The notes: generated by a model not told the origin, from the sequence alone. DNA of 64,000 nt from Hermatobates lingyangjiaoensis (GCA_026182355.1 JAPFBL010000223.1:1028501-1092500), one strand, 5' to 3'; positions 31,190 through 43,283 are shown, numbered from the stretch's first letter. Made by a program: numbers and translations.

Positions 31190-31620
31190 AATGATTTATA
31201 TTAGAAATAGGTAAAACCGTCATACCCCGTAAGATGATCTTGGAGTCGTTGGAGCGCTTTCGGATGTTGTCCATCTTCGATCGCAACAAACCTACTGAGG
31301 TGTTATATAGGGGGTTGGTTATCTATCAAGTCCTATCTTGGATCTTGGACTTGACAAGTATGCTGTAACCATATAACAGCATCATATGATCATATTATAA
31401 GCATATAATTTATATTAGAAATAGAGGAAACCGTCATACCTCGTAGGATGTTCTTGAAGTCGTTGGAGCCCTTTCAGACGTTGTCCATCTTCAATCGAAA
31501 CTGTTGTGATTGAAGATGGACAACGTCCAAAAGCGTTCCTACGACTCCAAGAACACCTTAAGAGGTATGACGGTTTTCCCTATTTCTGATATAAATCATA
31601 CTAACATCTAACATCAGTGG
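31190..31620. mobile_element. PLE-I: three terminal copies, two inverted
   Basis: Minus copies 31195-31300 and 31410-31500; plus copy 31506-31600, all ending ATTAGAAATAG/CTATTTCTGATAT. Each has GAAGATGGACAACGTCC: a UGAAGA half-core, extra T, stem II GGAC/GTCC around AAC, GAAA (AAAA in one copy) and palindromic AGCGCT. The base before TGAAGA is not the expected C. Confidence 0.7.
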
Positions 31621-31955
31621 TATTAACAGTATGCTTGTATTGTGAAAGATTATTTGCTCTATTTATTCTGCTTTCTATTTAGTTTTTTTCTCTTAATTAA
31701 TCAAAAATATTTTTCACTGCATAACATTATTTGGTAGAAGTGTATGAGTGCACTCCGAATTCCTTCATCGTTCATGAAATGTATAGAGAATAGTATCTTT
31801 TAAAGAAATTATTTCAGATAACTAATGTTAATAGTAATGTATTCAGACTATGGTTTGAAATAGAATAACATATGGCAAATAAAGTAATTACAATTAATTA
31901 ATTACGGTAAAGCCCAATAAAGCTATAAAAACTGAATATTTTCAGTAACCGATGG
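31621..31955. other. AT-rich spacer
   Basis: Nothing recognisable. Confidence 0.4.
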
Positions 31956-33110
31956 TTTACTTGCTATACTTGTATTTTTTTAGGTTTATTTACATTGTTT
32001 ATATTGACTTAGAAACTTTTCGAGTGAATCCACTGAAATAAAATTGATGTTTAGAGGATTAATGAAACATTTTTGAATAATTTTATAACTTATTTTGAGA
32101 TGAAAAAAAATATAATTCTTTCATGTCAAAAATCAACGCCAGTCAAGCATAAACATATAATTTCTGATGATTTTTATGGTATGATGCATTTTGTGTCACA
32201 AAATGCTCTATTCAGTCTATATGATGCACCCGTGAACAAAAACTTATAACGATGTACATTTTTTTTGTTTATGAATCATATTAACTTTGGTAATATTGAA
32301 GCGTAAGAATGGACTGTTTCTTCCTATTATATTGTTGACAAAATATTCAGTTTTTTTTTTTTACTATTTTAGTCTACTAGTTCACAAAATTATTTTTAAA
32401 AGTGTCAAGCTTCCAACAATAAAAGTTTTCATTTATTCTGAAAAGCCGGGCTTTGAATTTGATTTGAGTATGCAAACCTGGCTAATTATTAAGATATTTT
32501 TTGTCAATATACATTCACAGCAACCTTGTAACAGAGTACAGCATGTGGAAAAAAATAACACTCGCTCAGAGTAACTTAGATTTTTATGGTTCTTGAGAAA
32601 GGGAAAGAAAAGTGATTTTTATAAACACTAGCATGCCATAAAATTCCCTGCATAACAATTTTATATAAGACAAAAAATGTAAGACATAATTAAAAATTCA
32701 AAATAATTTCTGAAAAATAATAAATGAAATTATCCCACATCTTTTCATAAAATAGACATATTTTCAAAATTTAAATGGGAAACTTTGTTTTAAATTTTCA
32801 ATATAGGAGGTCAGATGAACTATATGAGAGATCCACTGGCTAGTGAAACAAAAGTCATGTTTTCCTGTAAGATATTATTTCGTAACACGGAATGAACACT
32901 TTCAATTATCAAAAATGTTATTGCTGCTTTAGTTATACAATGATATTATATACATTAGTGGTGTGATACACACAAATATAAGCCTGTATATTGATAAGTG
33001 GATCAAACACTATCTGTACTACCTCCAGGAATTAAAGAGTAATAAATCTCTCCCATTTTGACTTTTATATTAAGCCTAAATGGGGCATTAAAAATGTTTA
33101 TTTAAAAGAA
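31956..33110 (+). repeat. Diverged copy of dispersed element DR1
   Basis: Runs parallel to 62500-63270: TTTACATTGTTTA(T/C)ATTGACTTAG, GAATCCACTGA.ATAAAA, AATAACACTC(G/A)CTCA, TCAAAAATGTTATT.CTGC, CTATCTGTACTACCT and AATTAAAGAGTAATA. Insertions and deletions are many. The open frame at 32287-32574 lies inside and shows no domain. Confidence 0.7.
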
Positions 33111-33935
33111 CGACTATTATGTAGAATTATTTTTTGTTGAATGCAAGTCATGAAAATTGATAGGGTTTGTATTTGGTTCATAATTATTTCCTGTCTATAG
33201 TGTAAACACTGGCTGAATTAAGAGCCAAATCTCTTTTATATTTTTTTCAAATCACCGTGGTGTTATTCGTTTGATTAATTAGATTACCAAGTGATGCATT
33301 CATGTGGAATTATTCTTGTATTCGTATTAGTGATTTAAAATAAAGAAAAAAAGATGATCAACATTTACACATCAGAAAGAAAGTTAGTACACAAGTTAAA
33401 ATTATCTTCTATGTTTTTACTACATTGCATTAAATTATAACTATAAATTATGTCAACCTACTTTTAACAAACAAGAGTAGGTTATGAAATAATTTACACT
33501 ATATTAGAGTAATGCAAAAAAAAGGAAAGTCGTCTTTACTAATTAGCATAAGAGTTATTTTTAATTATATAATGCTATTAAATGTTTCAAATACTTATAA
33601 AACTGACTCAATAAATTAATATACAAATAAAATGTAATTTAGGAAATGCTATTCTTACAAAAATAATGTAATACACCTGTATTTAATTATTCCCAACTTT
33701 TTAGAAAATTGAATTGATTGGTTTTCTCTGTATTAATAACAATAGATGGAATGCAAATATAATAATGTAATATTAGAAAAAAAAAGGAAAATTGTAATAT
33801 TAATAATTATGTTTATAAAAAACATATCACAAATATTAGTAAAAGTATGTTATAATAAGGAGAAAAATGATTATAACTACTTTAAAAATGAATCATAACA
33901 GAATATGAATGTTACTTCTGATTTAATCACTGTTT
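33111..33935. other. AT-rich spacer
   Basis: Nothing recognisable. Confidence 0.5.
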
Positions 33936-34289
33936 CAAAGCAAGTATTAGGTTAGGTTAGTTAGGTTGCAGTGGCAGTGCCACAAGGGAACACACTTAGG
34001 CCAAGCATTGGACCTTTGTGATACCAAACAATGAAGATTGATTCTACAGTGGGAGTCCTAAATTTTGCCTAACTCAAATGTATTTGGAGTAGGGATCTTT
34101 AACGAGTACCTGACATCGTACAGGCTTGGGACCGACGGTTTAACGTCCTTCTCCGAGGGACGACGTGCTCAGATTTATTCACCTCCTGCGTGAATAAATC
34201 GAGGGCCAGGTGAGGATTGAACTCCGGTCCTATCAGTTCAGAGGTGATCACGTAACCACTGAGCTAGCCTGGCCCCCAAAGCAAGTATT
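33936..34289 (-). mobile_element. tRNA-derived SINE, copy 3, with 13-bp target-site duplication
   Basis: SINE 33949-34276, minus strand, between CAAAGCAAGTATT at 33936-33948 and 34277-34289. Head, hairpin and (AACCT)n tail (here with one AACTA variant) all present. Confidence 0.92.
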
Positions 34290-35430
34290 CAAAAACTGAT
34301 ATGTTACAACAATTTTTTTAGAACTACTTTAATAATATAGCTCAAATATATTTTTATTTAAATCCAGCTTAAATTAAATTTATTATATCTTGCAGATAGT
34401 TATAAAATAATAAAATCATTTAATTATTGATCAATATAATAAGAATTCCTTACTTTTCTTATACATATTAGACTAGGTATTTTTAACTAGAACCTGACAT
34501 CACACAGTTTTTAAAGAAAGAATATGTCTCATATGTTATTTGGCACCCATTTCAGTTATCAATATCTGCACTTGATTAAATTAAGATATTTTATATTTTA
34601 GTAGAGTTGTTTTTACTTTGATGTTAGACCACATCAGATTTTGTTTATGATTTACCGATATTATGTGGAAAATTTGGGGCTTGGAAACAAAGTTCATGAG
34701 CATAATTTTTTTATTACCACCTAATCTTTTATGTTAAAATGCTTGTTTGGATTTTTATTTCACGTGTTTAGTATTTTGTAATAAATTTTAAAAAACTGAT
34801 ATTCAATTATGCTAATATTCGCTGCATTAAAGCTATTATTTATTTTAATTAATTTTATAAACTTTTAAAACTCTATTTCTGATAATATCAAAATTTATTT
34901 CGTTGTTGTAGGAATTACATATTACACTATATTATGGAAGAGGAGACTTAGTTGAAGTTGCATGAACTCTTATCTTGTTATGCTAGATTATAACTTCGTT
35001 TTTCCTTTTTTTAAAGAATTTACCCTTTTGATGATAAGTATAAAGTGCTTCCTGTACTGACAGAAATCGAAACATGATCACTTCAAACAATAAGAAATAT
35101 TCAATTCTTTACTGTAAACGATAGAATCAGTTGCTTTAAAAATATACAAGTAAGGAAGTTTTTAGAGAGTTATAGTGATTTTGAGAGTCTTACAAAAATT
35201 TCAATTAAAATTTGTTAATCTGAAGACTTTATGAATAATTCTCAAGTAAGAGTAAATATAGGTTACGAGTTATACTGTTTTATCACTCTGAAGTATAGTC
35301 GAAAAGCCGTACAAGTACATTTCCAACAAAATAAGCAAATGATAAGGGGACTGTGAACTGATGCGTGAGCAATCTTTCCCCACTGGTCAATCAAAGTATG
35401 GAAAAAAAGCACAAGCGCTAAACCTTGAAG
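34290..35430. other. AT-rich spacer
   Basis: Nothing recognisable. Confidence 0.5.
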
Positions 35431-35434
35431 AAAC

Positions 35435-35741
35435 CTCGTTCATTAAGCTGTTCCAGTCTCCTGACATTCTTACGAATAGAAGGTGATAATTTCCAAATAA
35501 GCAGCGGTATACTCGTATTTCAACAAAATATGCCTCCAAGAAGATTTGCTGCCAACTTATACTAATTTTAAGGCACACGGCAGAGCGTATCTCAATGTTC
35601 TTTGGACAAAATATGTTCTTCCAATTACCACCAAAAATGTTCTTTGGAATTACCACCTTCTATTCGTAAGAATGTCAGGAAACTGGAACACCTTAGTTTG
35701 AAAGTCGTTAATACCGAAGCTGCGGTACATTTTAACAATAT

Positions 35742-35788
<47 letters not shown>
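35435..35788. mobile_element. Rearranged PLE-F N-terminal fragments and (TA)n
   Basis: Minus scrap 35440-35505 (inverse of CTTATTTGGAAATTATCACC); plus scrap 35502-35565 (YFNKICLQEDLLPTYTN); plus scrap 35640-35740 (ELPPSIRKNVRKLEHLSLKV, then VNTEAAVHFNN) running into (TA)n 35745-35788. A 30-bp piece (AATGTTCTTTGG...ATTACCACC) is duplicated at 35595 and 35636. Confidence 0.65.
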
Positions 35789-35789
<1 letters not shown>

Positions 35790-36015
35790 CAATAATTTTA
35801 CAAGAAACACATGAAATAGTAATCAGCTTTCAAAGCACATAAGAAATGAGAAAAACGACTAAGATCTTTCAACCATAACAAGTAGTTTTCGTCAGAGTCA
35901 AACCCAATTGAATTTGACGAAGACCTCTTGTTAGGGTTCAAAGATCTTAGTCTTTTTTTTTCATTTCTTCTTGTAGTTTGATGATTGTTTGTTATTTTAA
36001 GTGTTTATTGCGTGT

Positions 36016-36046
<31 letters not shown>
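35789..36046. mobile_element. PLE-A inverted pair, diverged
   Basis: Minus arm 35800-35908, plus arm 35913-36012. Ribozyme parts survive as TGACGAA(A/G)AC and CTTGTTA but stem II is broken. (TA)n 36023-36046. Confidence 0.75.
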
Positions 36047-36290
36047 TAGTAAAAGTTGGGAGCAGTCTTTCTTGAATACATGCATCTAAAAACTTTATGT
36101 CTGATCCACTTGATTTAACTTCGTCGAATATTTTTCCAAATTTCGAAATGGTTAATTAAAATTAAAATTAAAAATGATTTAGTTTTTAAGTTGATCCCAG
36201 AAATGAAGAAAAGATTTTGAAATTTGGAAAAATATTTGACGAAGTTAAATCAAGTTGAATCAGACATAAAATTTTTAAATGAATATATAT
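36047..36290. mobile_element. PLE-N inverted pair with N-terminal coding arms
   Basis: Minus arm: KFGKIFDEVKSSGSDIKFLD then ACIQERLLPTFTNIY at the (TA)n side. Plus arm: NDLVFKLIPEMKKRF, NLEKYLTKLNQVESDIKFLN. No ribozyme between them. Confidence 0.65.
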
Positions 36291-36295
36291 TTATA

Positions 36296-36460
36296 TCAAT
36301 GATCTAACCACAATAAGAAAATGCGAAAACAAGACTAAGATCTTTCAACCGTAACAAGTGGTCTTCGTCAGAGTCAAAAACCCAACTGATCTTAGTCTTG
36401 TTTTCCCATTTTCTATATTCCCATATATATTTATATATTTACATTTTGTTTTCCCATATA
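36296..36460 (-). mobile_element. PLE-A pair, mostly left arm
   Basis: Minus arm 36296-36390 with ribozyme sequence (TTCAACCGTAACAAGTGGTC), then a short plus arm GATCTTAGTCTTGTTTTCCC. Confidence 0.7.
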
Positions 36461-36472
36461 TATATATATATT

Positions 36473-36838
36473 CGTATAAATGGGCAGCAAATCTTCTTCT
36501 AAACAAATGTTGTTGAAGGCCACAGCGGCTTCAGTATTTACGATCTTGTATTCCATTTTACTTTAGTTTAGTGCTATATATGGTTTTACTTTGTACAGTA
36601 CCTTCTGTTTTGTTTTTCCTGATGATGGCTAATGTGAGCCGAAAGCTTGATATAATATAGATAAGTAAAGGTATTCAAAAACAGTGTAGTTAAAATGTAC
36701 CTAGGAGAGTTACTCCACCAATTAAATGTTCAACACCGGAAAGTGTTCAGAAAAAAGGTACAATTACTGAGAAAGATCGTAAATACTAAGCCGCTGTGGC
36801 CTTCAACAACATTTGTTTAAAAATATATATATATATAC
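36473..36838. mobile_element. PLE-G inverted pair with ribozyme and N-terminal frame
   Basis: Minus arm 36473-36545; ribozyme 36619-36648; plus N-terminal frame 36690-36822 (YLGELLHQLNVQHRKVFRKK, LLRKIVNTKPLWP), then (TA)n 36823-36838. Confidence 0.7.
36616..36651 (+). ncRNA. Hammerhead-like ribozyme, PLE-G
   Basis: CTGATGA 36619-36625, extra T, stem II GGCT/AGCC around AATGTG, GAAA, palindromic AGCT, T36648. Stem I is only TC/GA. Confidence 0.6.
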
Positions 36839-36839
36839 A

Positions 36840-38257
36840 ATAGAAATAAGATTCCTTCAAGCCTCGAAACATAACCGTTCACTCCATTTTTTTCTTTTTT
36901 TTACCACACAGGTAAGATATAACAGAAAATATAATAGCTTCCAATGTAATATGAAGTTTGTTAAATAATACATAATGAGAAAAACCAAATGAATTGAAAA
37001 CAAATCCTTCATTTAAAATTGTGATTGGAAAAGCTTAAATTACTTTTGTACAAGAAGAAAGAACATGCAGGAGGTAAGGCTTAACGATAACGGGGGAGCC
37101 AGTTGATTTGGTAATTTAAAATTCAAAATGGTTGAACGGGACTAGCGTTGGGGTATTTATGAGTTGCATTATGCAAGACGCTGCGAGGAAAAGAGGCAAT
37201 TTTTTAGGGTAGCAGTATAATAGGTGTGTGCACTATGTTAGAATTTATGTCTTCTTGGCACAAAAAAAAAACAGGCTATTTATCTTGTTGTTGAACCGTA
37301 TACAAACGTGCATATGTAACTTCAAGATTTAAAATAAAAAGCCATGTTTATACTAGCTGATCTTTAAGACAAGATTTCATAAATCAAGTGATTAATTTAT
37401 ATTAAACATCGGCAAAGAAAACAGTTTCCGTAGTTTTTTAACCAAAGCAATTAAATTTTAATTTATAACATTTCATGTTGATGAATATAAATAATTTTTA
37501 TTGCATCAACTTAAAATCTTAAAGAAAGTGATTATTTTTAAGGACAAATATATTTTTTTTCAATATTTTGTTACAAATATTCTCTTGAATAACCAGAGGT
37601 TTTGAAGTCCTCCTTTAAAGTACCAAACCCCATTTATTTAGGTGACATCATTGACTTTCCATGCATTTATATTTCATTGATTTACTTTTCACCCGTAATA
37701 AATTGTTATTTTTCTCAACTTCTATTTAGAATTCAATATAATATTTTAATTTTTCTCACTCTTTTCCTCTGACGGAACTTAAAGTTAAGTTTACTTTACT
37801 TTTTCTTCCACAGACCACTTGCAATAATATCCAGACTAAATTTGATAAAAAAAGAACTCATTTGAAAAATTAAAAAAAAATTCTGGCAAAATTAATGAAA
37901 GGAAAAAAAATTCATTCTAAATAGATTTATTTTTTTAAAAATTATTATACTTAGTTTAAATTTTGTAAACATATAATAATTTTTTAATGAAAAATGATAA
38001 TCATAATTATTAATGTTAATAAAATAATAATAATATCATAAAACAAACTATTCATGTATACCTATATTCACACATGTGTACCCATACATAATACATTAGT
38101 TAAATATAACTTTTAATAATGGGATGGCTGGCAATTCTTTTGTTTCATTCTTTACGTGATGATTGCTATTTTTCTAGATTAATCTGTATCCACCAAGTTC
38201 AATAATATTTAATTGGTTTCTAATTGCCTTTTATAAATTGTTCCTATGAATAAATTC
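36840..38257. other. AT-rich spacer with a purine-rich patch
   Basis: 37050-37220 is GC-richer (GGAGGTAAGGCTTAACG, GGGACTAGCGTTGGGGT). It resembles PLE 3' UTR sequence in style but has no proven match. A similar patch is at 46780-46990. Nothing else. Confidence 0.35.
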
Positions 38258-38282
38258 TGTTTGTTTGTTTGTTTGTTTGTTT
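38258..38282. repeat. (TTTG)n microsatellite
   Basis: Six tandem TGTT/TTTG units. Confidence 0.9.
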
Positions 38283-38359
38283 TTAAATAACCAGATTTAT
38301 AAGGCTTTCACCTTTTAGTGCTGTACTAGAGGAGGAAATTGAGGCTCATTTATTAGTTG

Positions 38360-38602
38360 GTACCCATTTTAGTAATGGGCCACATTACCTGTTGATTCTA
38401 TATTAAGAGCCTTAAATTTTGCCTAATTCAAGTGTATTTTGAGTAGGGATCTTTAATGAGTATCTGACATCGTACAGACTGGGGACCGACGTGTTCACAT
38501 CTATTCACCTCCCGCGTGAATAAATTGAGAGCCAGGTGAGTATCGAACCCTGGACTTACTAGTTCAGAGGCGCGTACGTTAACCACTGAGCTAACCTGGT
38601 AC
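38360..38602 (-). mobile_element. tRNA-derived SINE, copy 4, tail lost
   Basis: Minus strand. Head (ACCAGGTTAGCTCAGTGGTT), B box GGTTCGATAC, hairpin GTGAATAAAT and the AAAGATCCCTACTCAAAATA block survive. The LINE-like tail is degraded and the pentamers are gone. Confidence 0.78.
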
Positions 38603-38659
38603 TTTTGAATAAGTCCTGCTTCAACTAAGTGTGCGGAAAAGAAATTAATAATGGTATAA

Positions 38660-39025
38660 TGTGGCTACGTGAAGGCATACCTCGAGTTCATCCACGAGGT
38701 GGGCAGGAAAAAGAGAGCCATTGTAACCCAGCGTTAAAATGTTTGGTAGTGAGGTAAATGAGCCACCTTATACCAGCATTATAACTGCCGTTTTTGTTGT
38801 TTTCGCCCCCCCCCCCCCTGGTATTATTGCGTGAATTAGTTAATTTAATTCTTGGTCTAATGCGCGACGTAGAATCGTGGTGCCCGCCTCGCCGGACACC
38901 CCAAGTTTTGGGTTGCAAAACTTGGAGGTGACAAAAGGGCAACACGTTAAATCGTCGGCCTGATTTGATCTTTGGTGTAATGGCTGGAAAGCTAAGGTGC
39001 ACAGCGATCAAAACAGGTATAATGT
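38660..39025. other. GC-richer island with a poly-C run
   Basis: A 13-base C run near 38807-38819, then sequence such as GTGCCCGCCTCGCCGGACAC. ATAATGTGGCT(A/C) occurs at both ends (38655-38666, 39018-39029), with CAGCGTTAAAATG and related words between, suggesting an inserted repeat of unknown family. The minus open frame at 38688-39032 shows no domain. Confidence 0.35.
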
Positions 39026-39150
39026 GGCTCATTAGTTGTGCAATCTGTAATTGTGTGGTATTTACTCACAGTGAGGTGAGAGCATACTACAAAGTCTCCA
39101 AACAAAAGTTTGAATATAACAACTTGTTTTGTTCGGAGACTTTGTAACAT
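39026..39150. mobile_element. PLE-B relic
   Basis: CATTAGTTGTGCAATCTGTA (39029-) equals the inverted PLE-B tail at 57171-57190. AAAGTCTCCAAACAAAAGTT faces TTGTTCGGAGACTTTG. No ribozyme. Confidence 0.6.
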
Positions 39151-40799
39151 CCATTAATATACTTTGTATATAATACACAAATTTGTATATAGTATACTTT
39201 GTAACTGGAAATTACACCAGTATGGTTTAATTTCAGTTAAACCTTGAAGTTTAACTTTTACCTTTGCTTGAAGTTTAGACTCTTACTATGATATTTTACT
39301 ACTGAATATTTTTTTATTTCAAAATTTGACCTGTTAGGTTTATTTAATTTTTTTATACGTTCTTTCTTTTTTCAAATATTTTTTCTAACAAACAGTCAAC
39401 AGAAGCTGTTACTTTTACTTAAATTAATGATCTAAACTGGGGAATTTAAATTTATTAGAACTTTATAAATAATGTTGACATCTATTTATAAGACTTTTAA
39501 ACAATTTGTGAAATTATTCCGAAAATAATTTTGATTCAAAGGTGTTTCTGTTGAAAAATTTACAAAAAAGGTTGCATTCCTTTCTTTCAGTTTCGTTTCA
39601 GTAATTAAATAGAGTGAATATATCTGCTAAATAAAATATTTGATTCTTTTTGTTCAATTAATTTGGTTAGGAATGGTTCATCTACTTCAAAGAAGAAATT
39701 CAATTAAGGTATTAAATATTTCAACCAAACTTTGCAATCAATTGAGGCTGAATAACGATCAGAGGTTTTTTATAAAGGAACAAATAATTATACCTTTTAT
39801 CGTTATCAAACCATAATTGAGTAAAAAAAAGTTATCACAAAGGATTAATGGTATTGGGATTTATAAATGTTATGGATATCGTATAATATAATAATTTTCT
39901 TACAAATATATTTTTCAGTTAAAATTATGTATTGAAAACGTAGCGTACAGTCGTGATTTTTGCAATCCTTTTTTTAAAATAAGTAAAGCAACTTCTCAGT
40001 TTACCCGTCATTATCTGAGCTCTGTCTCAATTTGCAAAATGAAACAGAAATTTTCTTCTTTACACAGTTCCTTTACAAGTGACTTTTGAAAATTCCTAAT
40101 CTATCCGTTTTGTAGCTGATATGATGTGTTGAATGGAGCTATATAAAAAAGAATGTTTTTTAAAAGTTGTTCAGGATCCATTGATAGAACAGTTTTTATG
40201 AAGATCACATGACCGCGAATACATCATTACTGTACAGACGAACTTAATATCTGACATGAATTACTGACATTCCAAGTTATAGTAGCACAGTAATCAAGCA
40301 GTAGAAGGCCTCTGGTCTAGAACTGCCAGTTACGACGTGCACTATGGCGCGCGGATATATTCGTTGGTCGTTGGTCGTTTTTATGATTCCCAGTACCGTT
40401 AAAAAAAATAAATGAGTGACTATGAGTATCCACTCATATTAATAAGAACTACAACCTCAAGAATCAAGTCATTTCGCTCATTTTATACAAGTCGATTGGT
40501 TTGCTAACGGTTTCAATTCTAAGTTTTACAATTTTTATTATGTGATTAAAATGATCTAAAATAATAAAATAAATAAAATAAAAGTTTTCATAACATAATA
40601 AAAATGTTGTATTATTTTTTAGATATGCAACGATGTCAAAGTTTTTATACGTAAATATTTGATTTTTTTCAGTTTTTTGCAGTTCTTGTTATATAATAAA
40701 AACAATTGAACTGTTGAACTGTTGAATTGAAATTGAACTTTACTTACTTTACAAATCACAGCCATTTACAGACTGTTTTAACAACAAAAACAGAGTAAA
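39151..40799. other. AT-rich spacer
   Basis: Nothing recognisable. Confidence 0.5.
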
Positions 40800-41010
40800 A
40801 GGTTAATGAAATGGTCTCCACATATAACAATTTAATGGTATAAACATCGCGTTTTTCAGGCATTAACACAACCCTACTATAAGTATACTTATTATCAAGC
40901 TCATTACAATCTGTTTAGTTACTTGATTTATTTCAATATGGCCATAATAGAGACGAATTATTGCATTCTTTAATCAATAATTAAAATAGTAACACATTAA
41001 TTATCAGGAC
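40800..41010 (-). repeat. PLE-B relic next to DR1-related sequence
   Basis: GGTTAATGAAATGGTCTCCA to TCAGGCATTAACA (40800-40866) equals the inverted PLE-B end with the ribozyme deleted between CGCG and CAGG. From 40875 CTACTATAAGTATACTTATT and TCAAGCTCATTACAATCT match 21535-21570. Confidence 0.55.
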
Positions 41011-41034
41011 ATTATCTATTTTGGAGGGGCTAGG

Positions 41035-41250
41035 TTAACACGATGGCAACGTGCTCGTCTCTGGCTGGATAGGAAGATCCAAGTTTTAATTCCAGAGTTA
41101 ATCTGACCATTGATTTATTCATTCCGGAAGTATCTAATTCAGAACATGTTAAGCCGTCGGTCCAGAGCCTGTACAATTTGAGTTGGGTAAAATTTAGACT
41201 CCTAATTTAGAATCAACAGCTATTGTGGCTCACGCATTACAAAAAGAAAA
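41035..41250 (+). mobile_element. tRNA-derived SINE, very diverged copy 5
   Basis: GGCTAGGTTAACACGATGGC..ACGTGCTCGTCTCTG replaces the head. TTGATTTATTCA, TTAAGCCGTCGGTCC.GAGCCTGTAC and GGTAAAATTTAGACTCC match the SINE body. Tail lost. Confidence 0.65.
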
Positions 41251-41259
41251 AAAAATTGG

Positions 41260-41945
41260 TGTCAAATAATAAATGAGCCATAATTTTAGCCCTTAAAATA
41301 TGACTAAAAGTGAAAGCTTTATAAGTTTCTCATAAAGTGGAAAACAATCTTCCATAATCAACCAGTATTTTCATTAACAACATATAACAAAATAAATCTG
41401 CAGTGACTACACTACACTCTACTACGGTAGAACGTAATAATATCTTTTTCTGTAGTATTTTATTTTAGATCATTCAAAATTAATGAAACTTGTATCATGA
41501 ATTAATCATATTTGCACTATATTTAGTATAAAATTTAAGAATTCTAGAATCATTAGAAGAGCGAGTTAAAAGTAATGCTTATTGTGCTACGAAGTATGAG
41601 AAAGAACTTGTTTCTTGCTTTAATATTTAAATCAAATAACAATAAAGTTTTTACTGCATCAAGAATAATAAGTCTGTAGAATTTCAAATCATTTGATGGC
41701 CTTCGCCCAGCCATACCCAGGAAGTCATCAACACAAATGTATTCAGAGGACCTCAAACTTGAAAATCCATCAGTATCTTGAAATACGTCTTTTTTATCAT
41801 GATCACTAAATTTATATTAATCATTTCTACGGAAAACAAAAAAAAATATTTTTAAGTTCAACAAATATGTACTAGAATTATAGCATATCATGCTTACATT
41901 AGAAACTTATAATATAAATAGTGTACAAATTAATACAATAGAGGA
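41260..41945. other. AT-rich spacer
   Basis: The minus frame at 41553-41756 (SSEYICVDDFLGMAGRRPS) looks protein-like but I recognise no family. Nothing else. Confidence 0.35.
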
Positions 41946-42240
41946 AAAAAGATTTCACATAAACACGTGAAATAATCAAACCTCTTTTAACCTTCTAAGT
42001 TTTTTACTCTTTCTTACTGTACTCCTTTGTTTCCCCAAACATCCCTTTCTGGACATTAGTCCTTTTTTGCGCTTTCACCCTTTTAAAATACCACTCTTCC
42101 CTCCCACTCTTCTCAACCCCTCACCAGATGTTTTCTGCATCTAGTGCTTCAATTGGGTTTTGACTCTGACGAAGACCGCTTGTTACGGTTGAAACATCTT
42201 AGTCTTGTTTTCCCATTTCATTTTGTGATTTGATCATTAA
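41946..42240 (+). mobile_element. PLE-A 3' UTR and terminal repeat, plus strand
   Basis: After a short inverted terminus (GATTTCACATAAACACGTGA) comes 3' UTR (CTGTACTCCTTTGTTTCCCC, CACTCTTCCCTCCCACTC), ribozyme, and TTTCATTTTGTGATTTGATC. It mirrors 4816-5070. No coding part. Confidence 0.82.
42162..42204 (+). ncRNA. Hammerhead-like ribozyme, PLE-A
   Basis: Stem I GACT 42162-42165 with AGTC 42201-42204; CTGACGA 42166-42172; stem II 42174-42178/42186-42190; GAAA 42191-42194. Stem III is ACATCT, one change from the palindrome AGATCT. Confidence 0.68.
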
Positions 42241-42489
42241 AAGGATACATGTATTTCGTTAGATTCAAAATGTATATATGTAGTATCTCATAGATTAATA
42301 TTCTAGTAACCAAATGTGTCACACATTGCCATAATAATGATAATAATTCGATGTATCTAATTATTGCAATTAAATTACATCTAAAAACCAAGTCATCATA
42401 ATTAGATATCATTATATTCTCTAATTAGCATTTTATTGTAGGGTAAAAAGTTAATGAAATGGTCTCCACATATAAAAATTTAATGGTAT

Positions 42490-42530
42490 AAACAACGCGT
42501 TTCGAACACATAGTGTTCTTCCTCAGGCAT
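42490..42530 (-). ncRNA. Hammerhead-like ribozyme, PLE-B variant (left arm)
   Basis: Minus strand: CTGAGGA, extra A, stem II GAACAC/GTGTTC around TAT, GAAA, palindromic ACGCGT, T. Stem I weak. Confidence 0.62.
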
Positions 42531-42672
42531 TAACTAAAAAATACAATGACACCAGAGAGTTATCTATATTTTACTATAATTACAGTAAATAATTACAGTA
42601 AATTGTACTATGTTTACTGTATACTATAGATAACTCTCTGGTGTCATGGTGTCATTGTATTTTTTAGTTAAT

Positions 42673-42712
42673 GCCTGAGGAAGAACACTACGTGTTTGAA
42701 ACGCGTTCTTTA
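42673..42712 (+). ncRNA. Hammerhead-like ribozyme, PLE-B variant (right arm)
   Basis: CTGAGGA 42675-42681, extra A, stem II GAACAC/GTGTTT (one G-U pair) around TAC, GAAA, ACGCGT, T. Confidence 0.62.
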
Positions 42713-43240
42713 TACCATTAAAATTTTATATGTGGAGACCATTTCATTAACTTTTTACCCTACAATGAGTAAATACCACATAATCAGTGATTGCACTACG
42801 TTAGAATATATAAGGTATTGTAAGTCATGTTTGGGTAAAAGTGACAACACTATGGGATTAGAAATAATAATACTCAGAGCAGATTTGTAGACTTACAGAA
42901 AAAAATGATAGTTACAGACTATTTTCTTGATACAATGACAATTCTGTTGTTCAATTTTTTTGATCTCTCTTGTACGATTGTCATTTTATTTTTATTTACT
43001 AAACACTGTATGTGTTAAAATCGGATTGTCAAAGACAGATAGTGTGGTGGCAAATGGAGAGATGACTCACTGAATAGTGAGGAATTGAAGAATAAAGTTT
43101 TAAGAATCACTGGTGTAGTAAAAAGAAAATATATAGAAAACTACATAAAGGTCAATAAAGGCGATATTTGATTATGCAGTATAAGCCTCATCCATGGTAT
43201 AAGATTCAATGATCAAACCACAATATGAAATAGAAAAACA

Positions 43241-43283
43241 GATTAAGATCTTTCAACCGTAACAAGTGGTCTTCGTCAGAGTT
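43241..43283 (-). ncRNA. Hammerhead-like ribozyme, PLE-A (left arm)
   Basis: As 4861-4903 with stem I AACT/AATC-type changes and stem II GACCA instead of GACCG; slightly decayed. Confidence 0.55.

Larger units (their letters stand above)
42435..42800. mobile_element. PLE-B-like inverted pair, two ribozymes
   Basis: Arms of about 150 bp meet in an AT-rich centre at 42570-42610. They read outward from TTAATGCCTGAGGAAGAACA to ATTTCATTAACTTTTTACCC and the tail AATGAGTAAATACCACATAA. Confidence 0.82.

Noticed and set aside
35030..35100. TTGATGATAAG ... ACAGAAATCGAAAC as a hammerhead
   Set aside because: CTGANGA lacks its C, stem II does not pair and no family copies share it.
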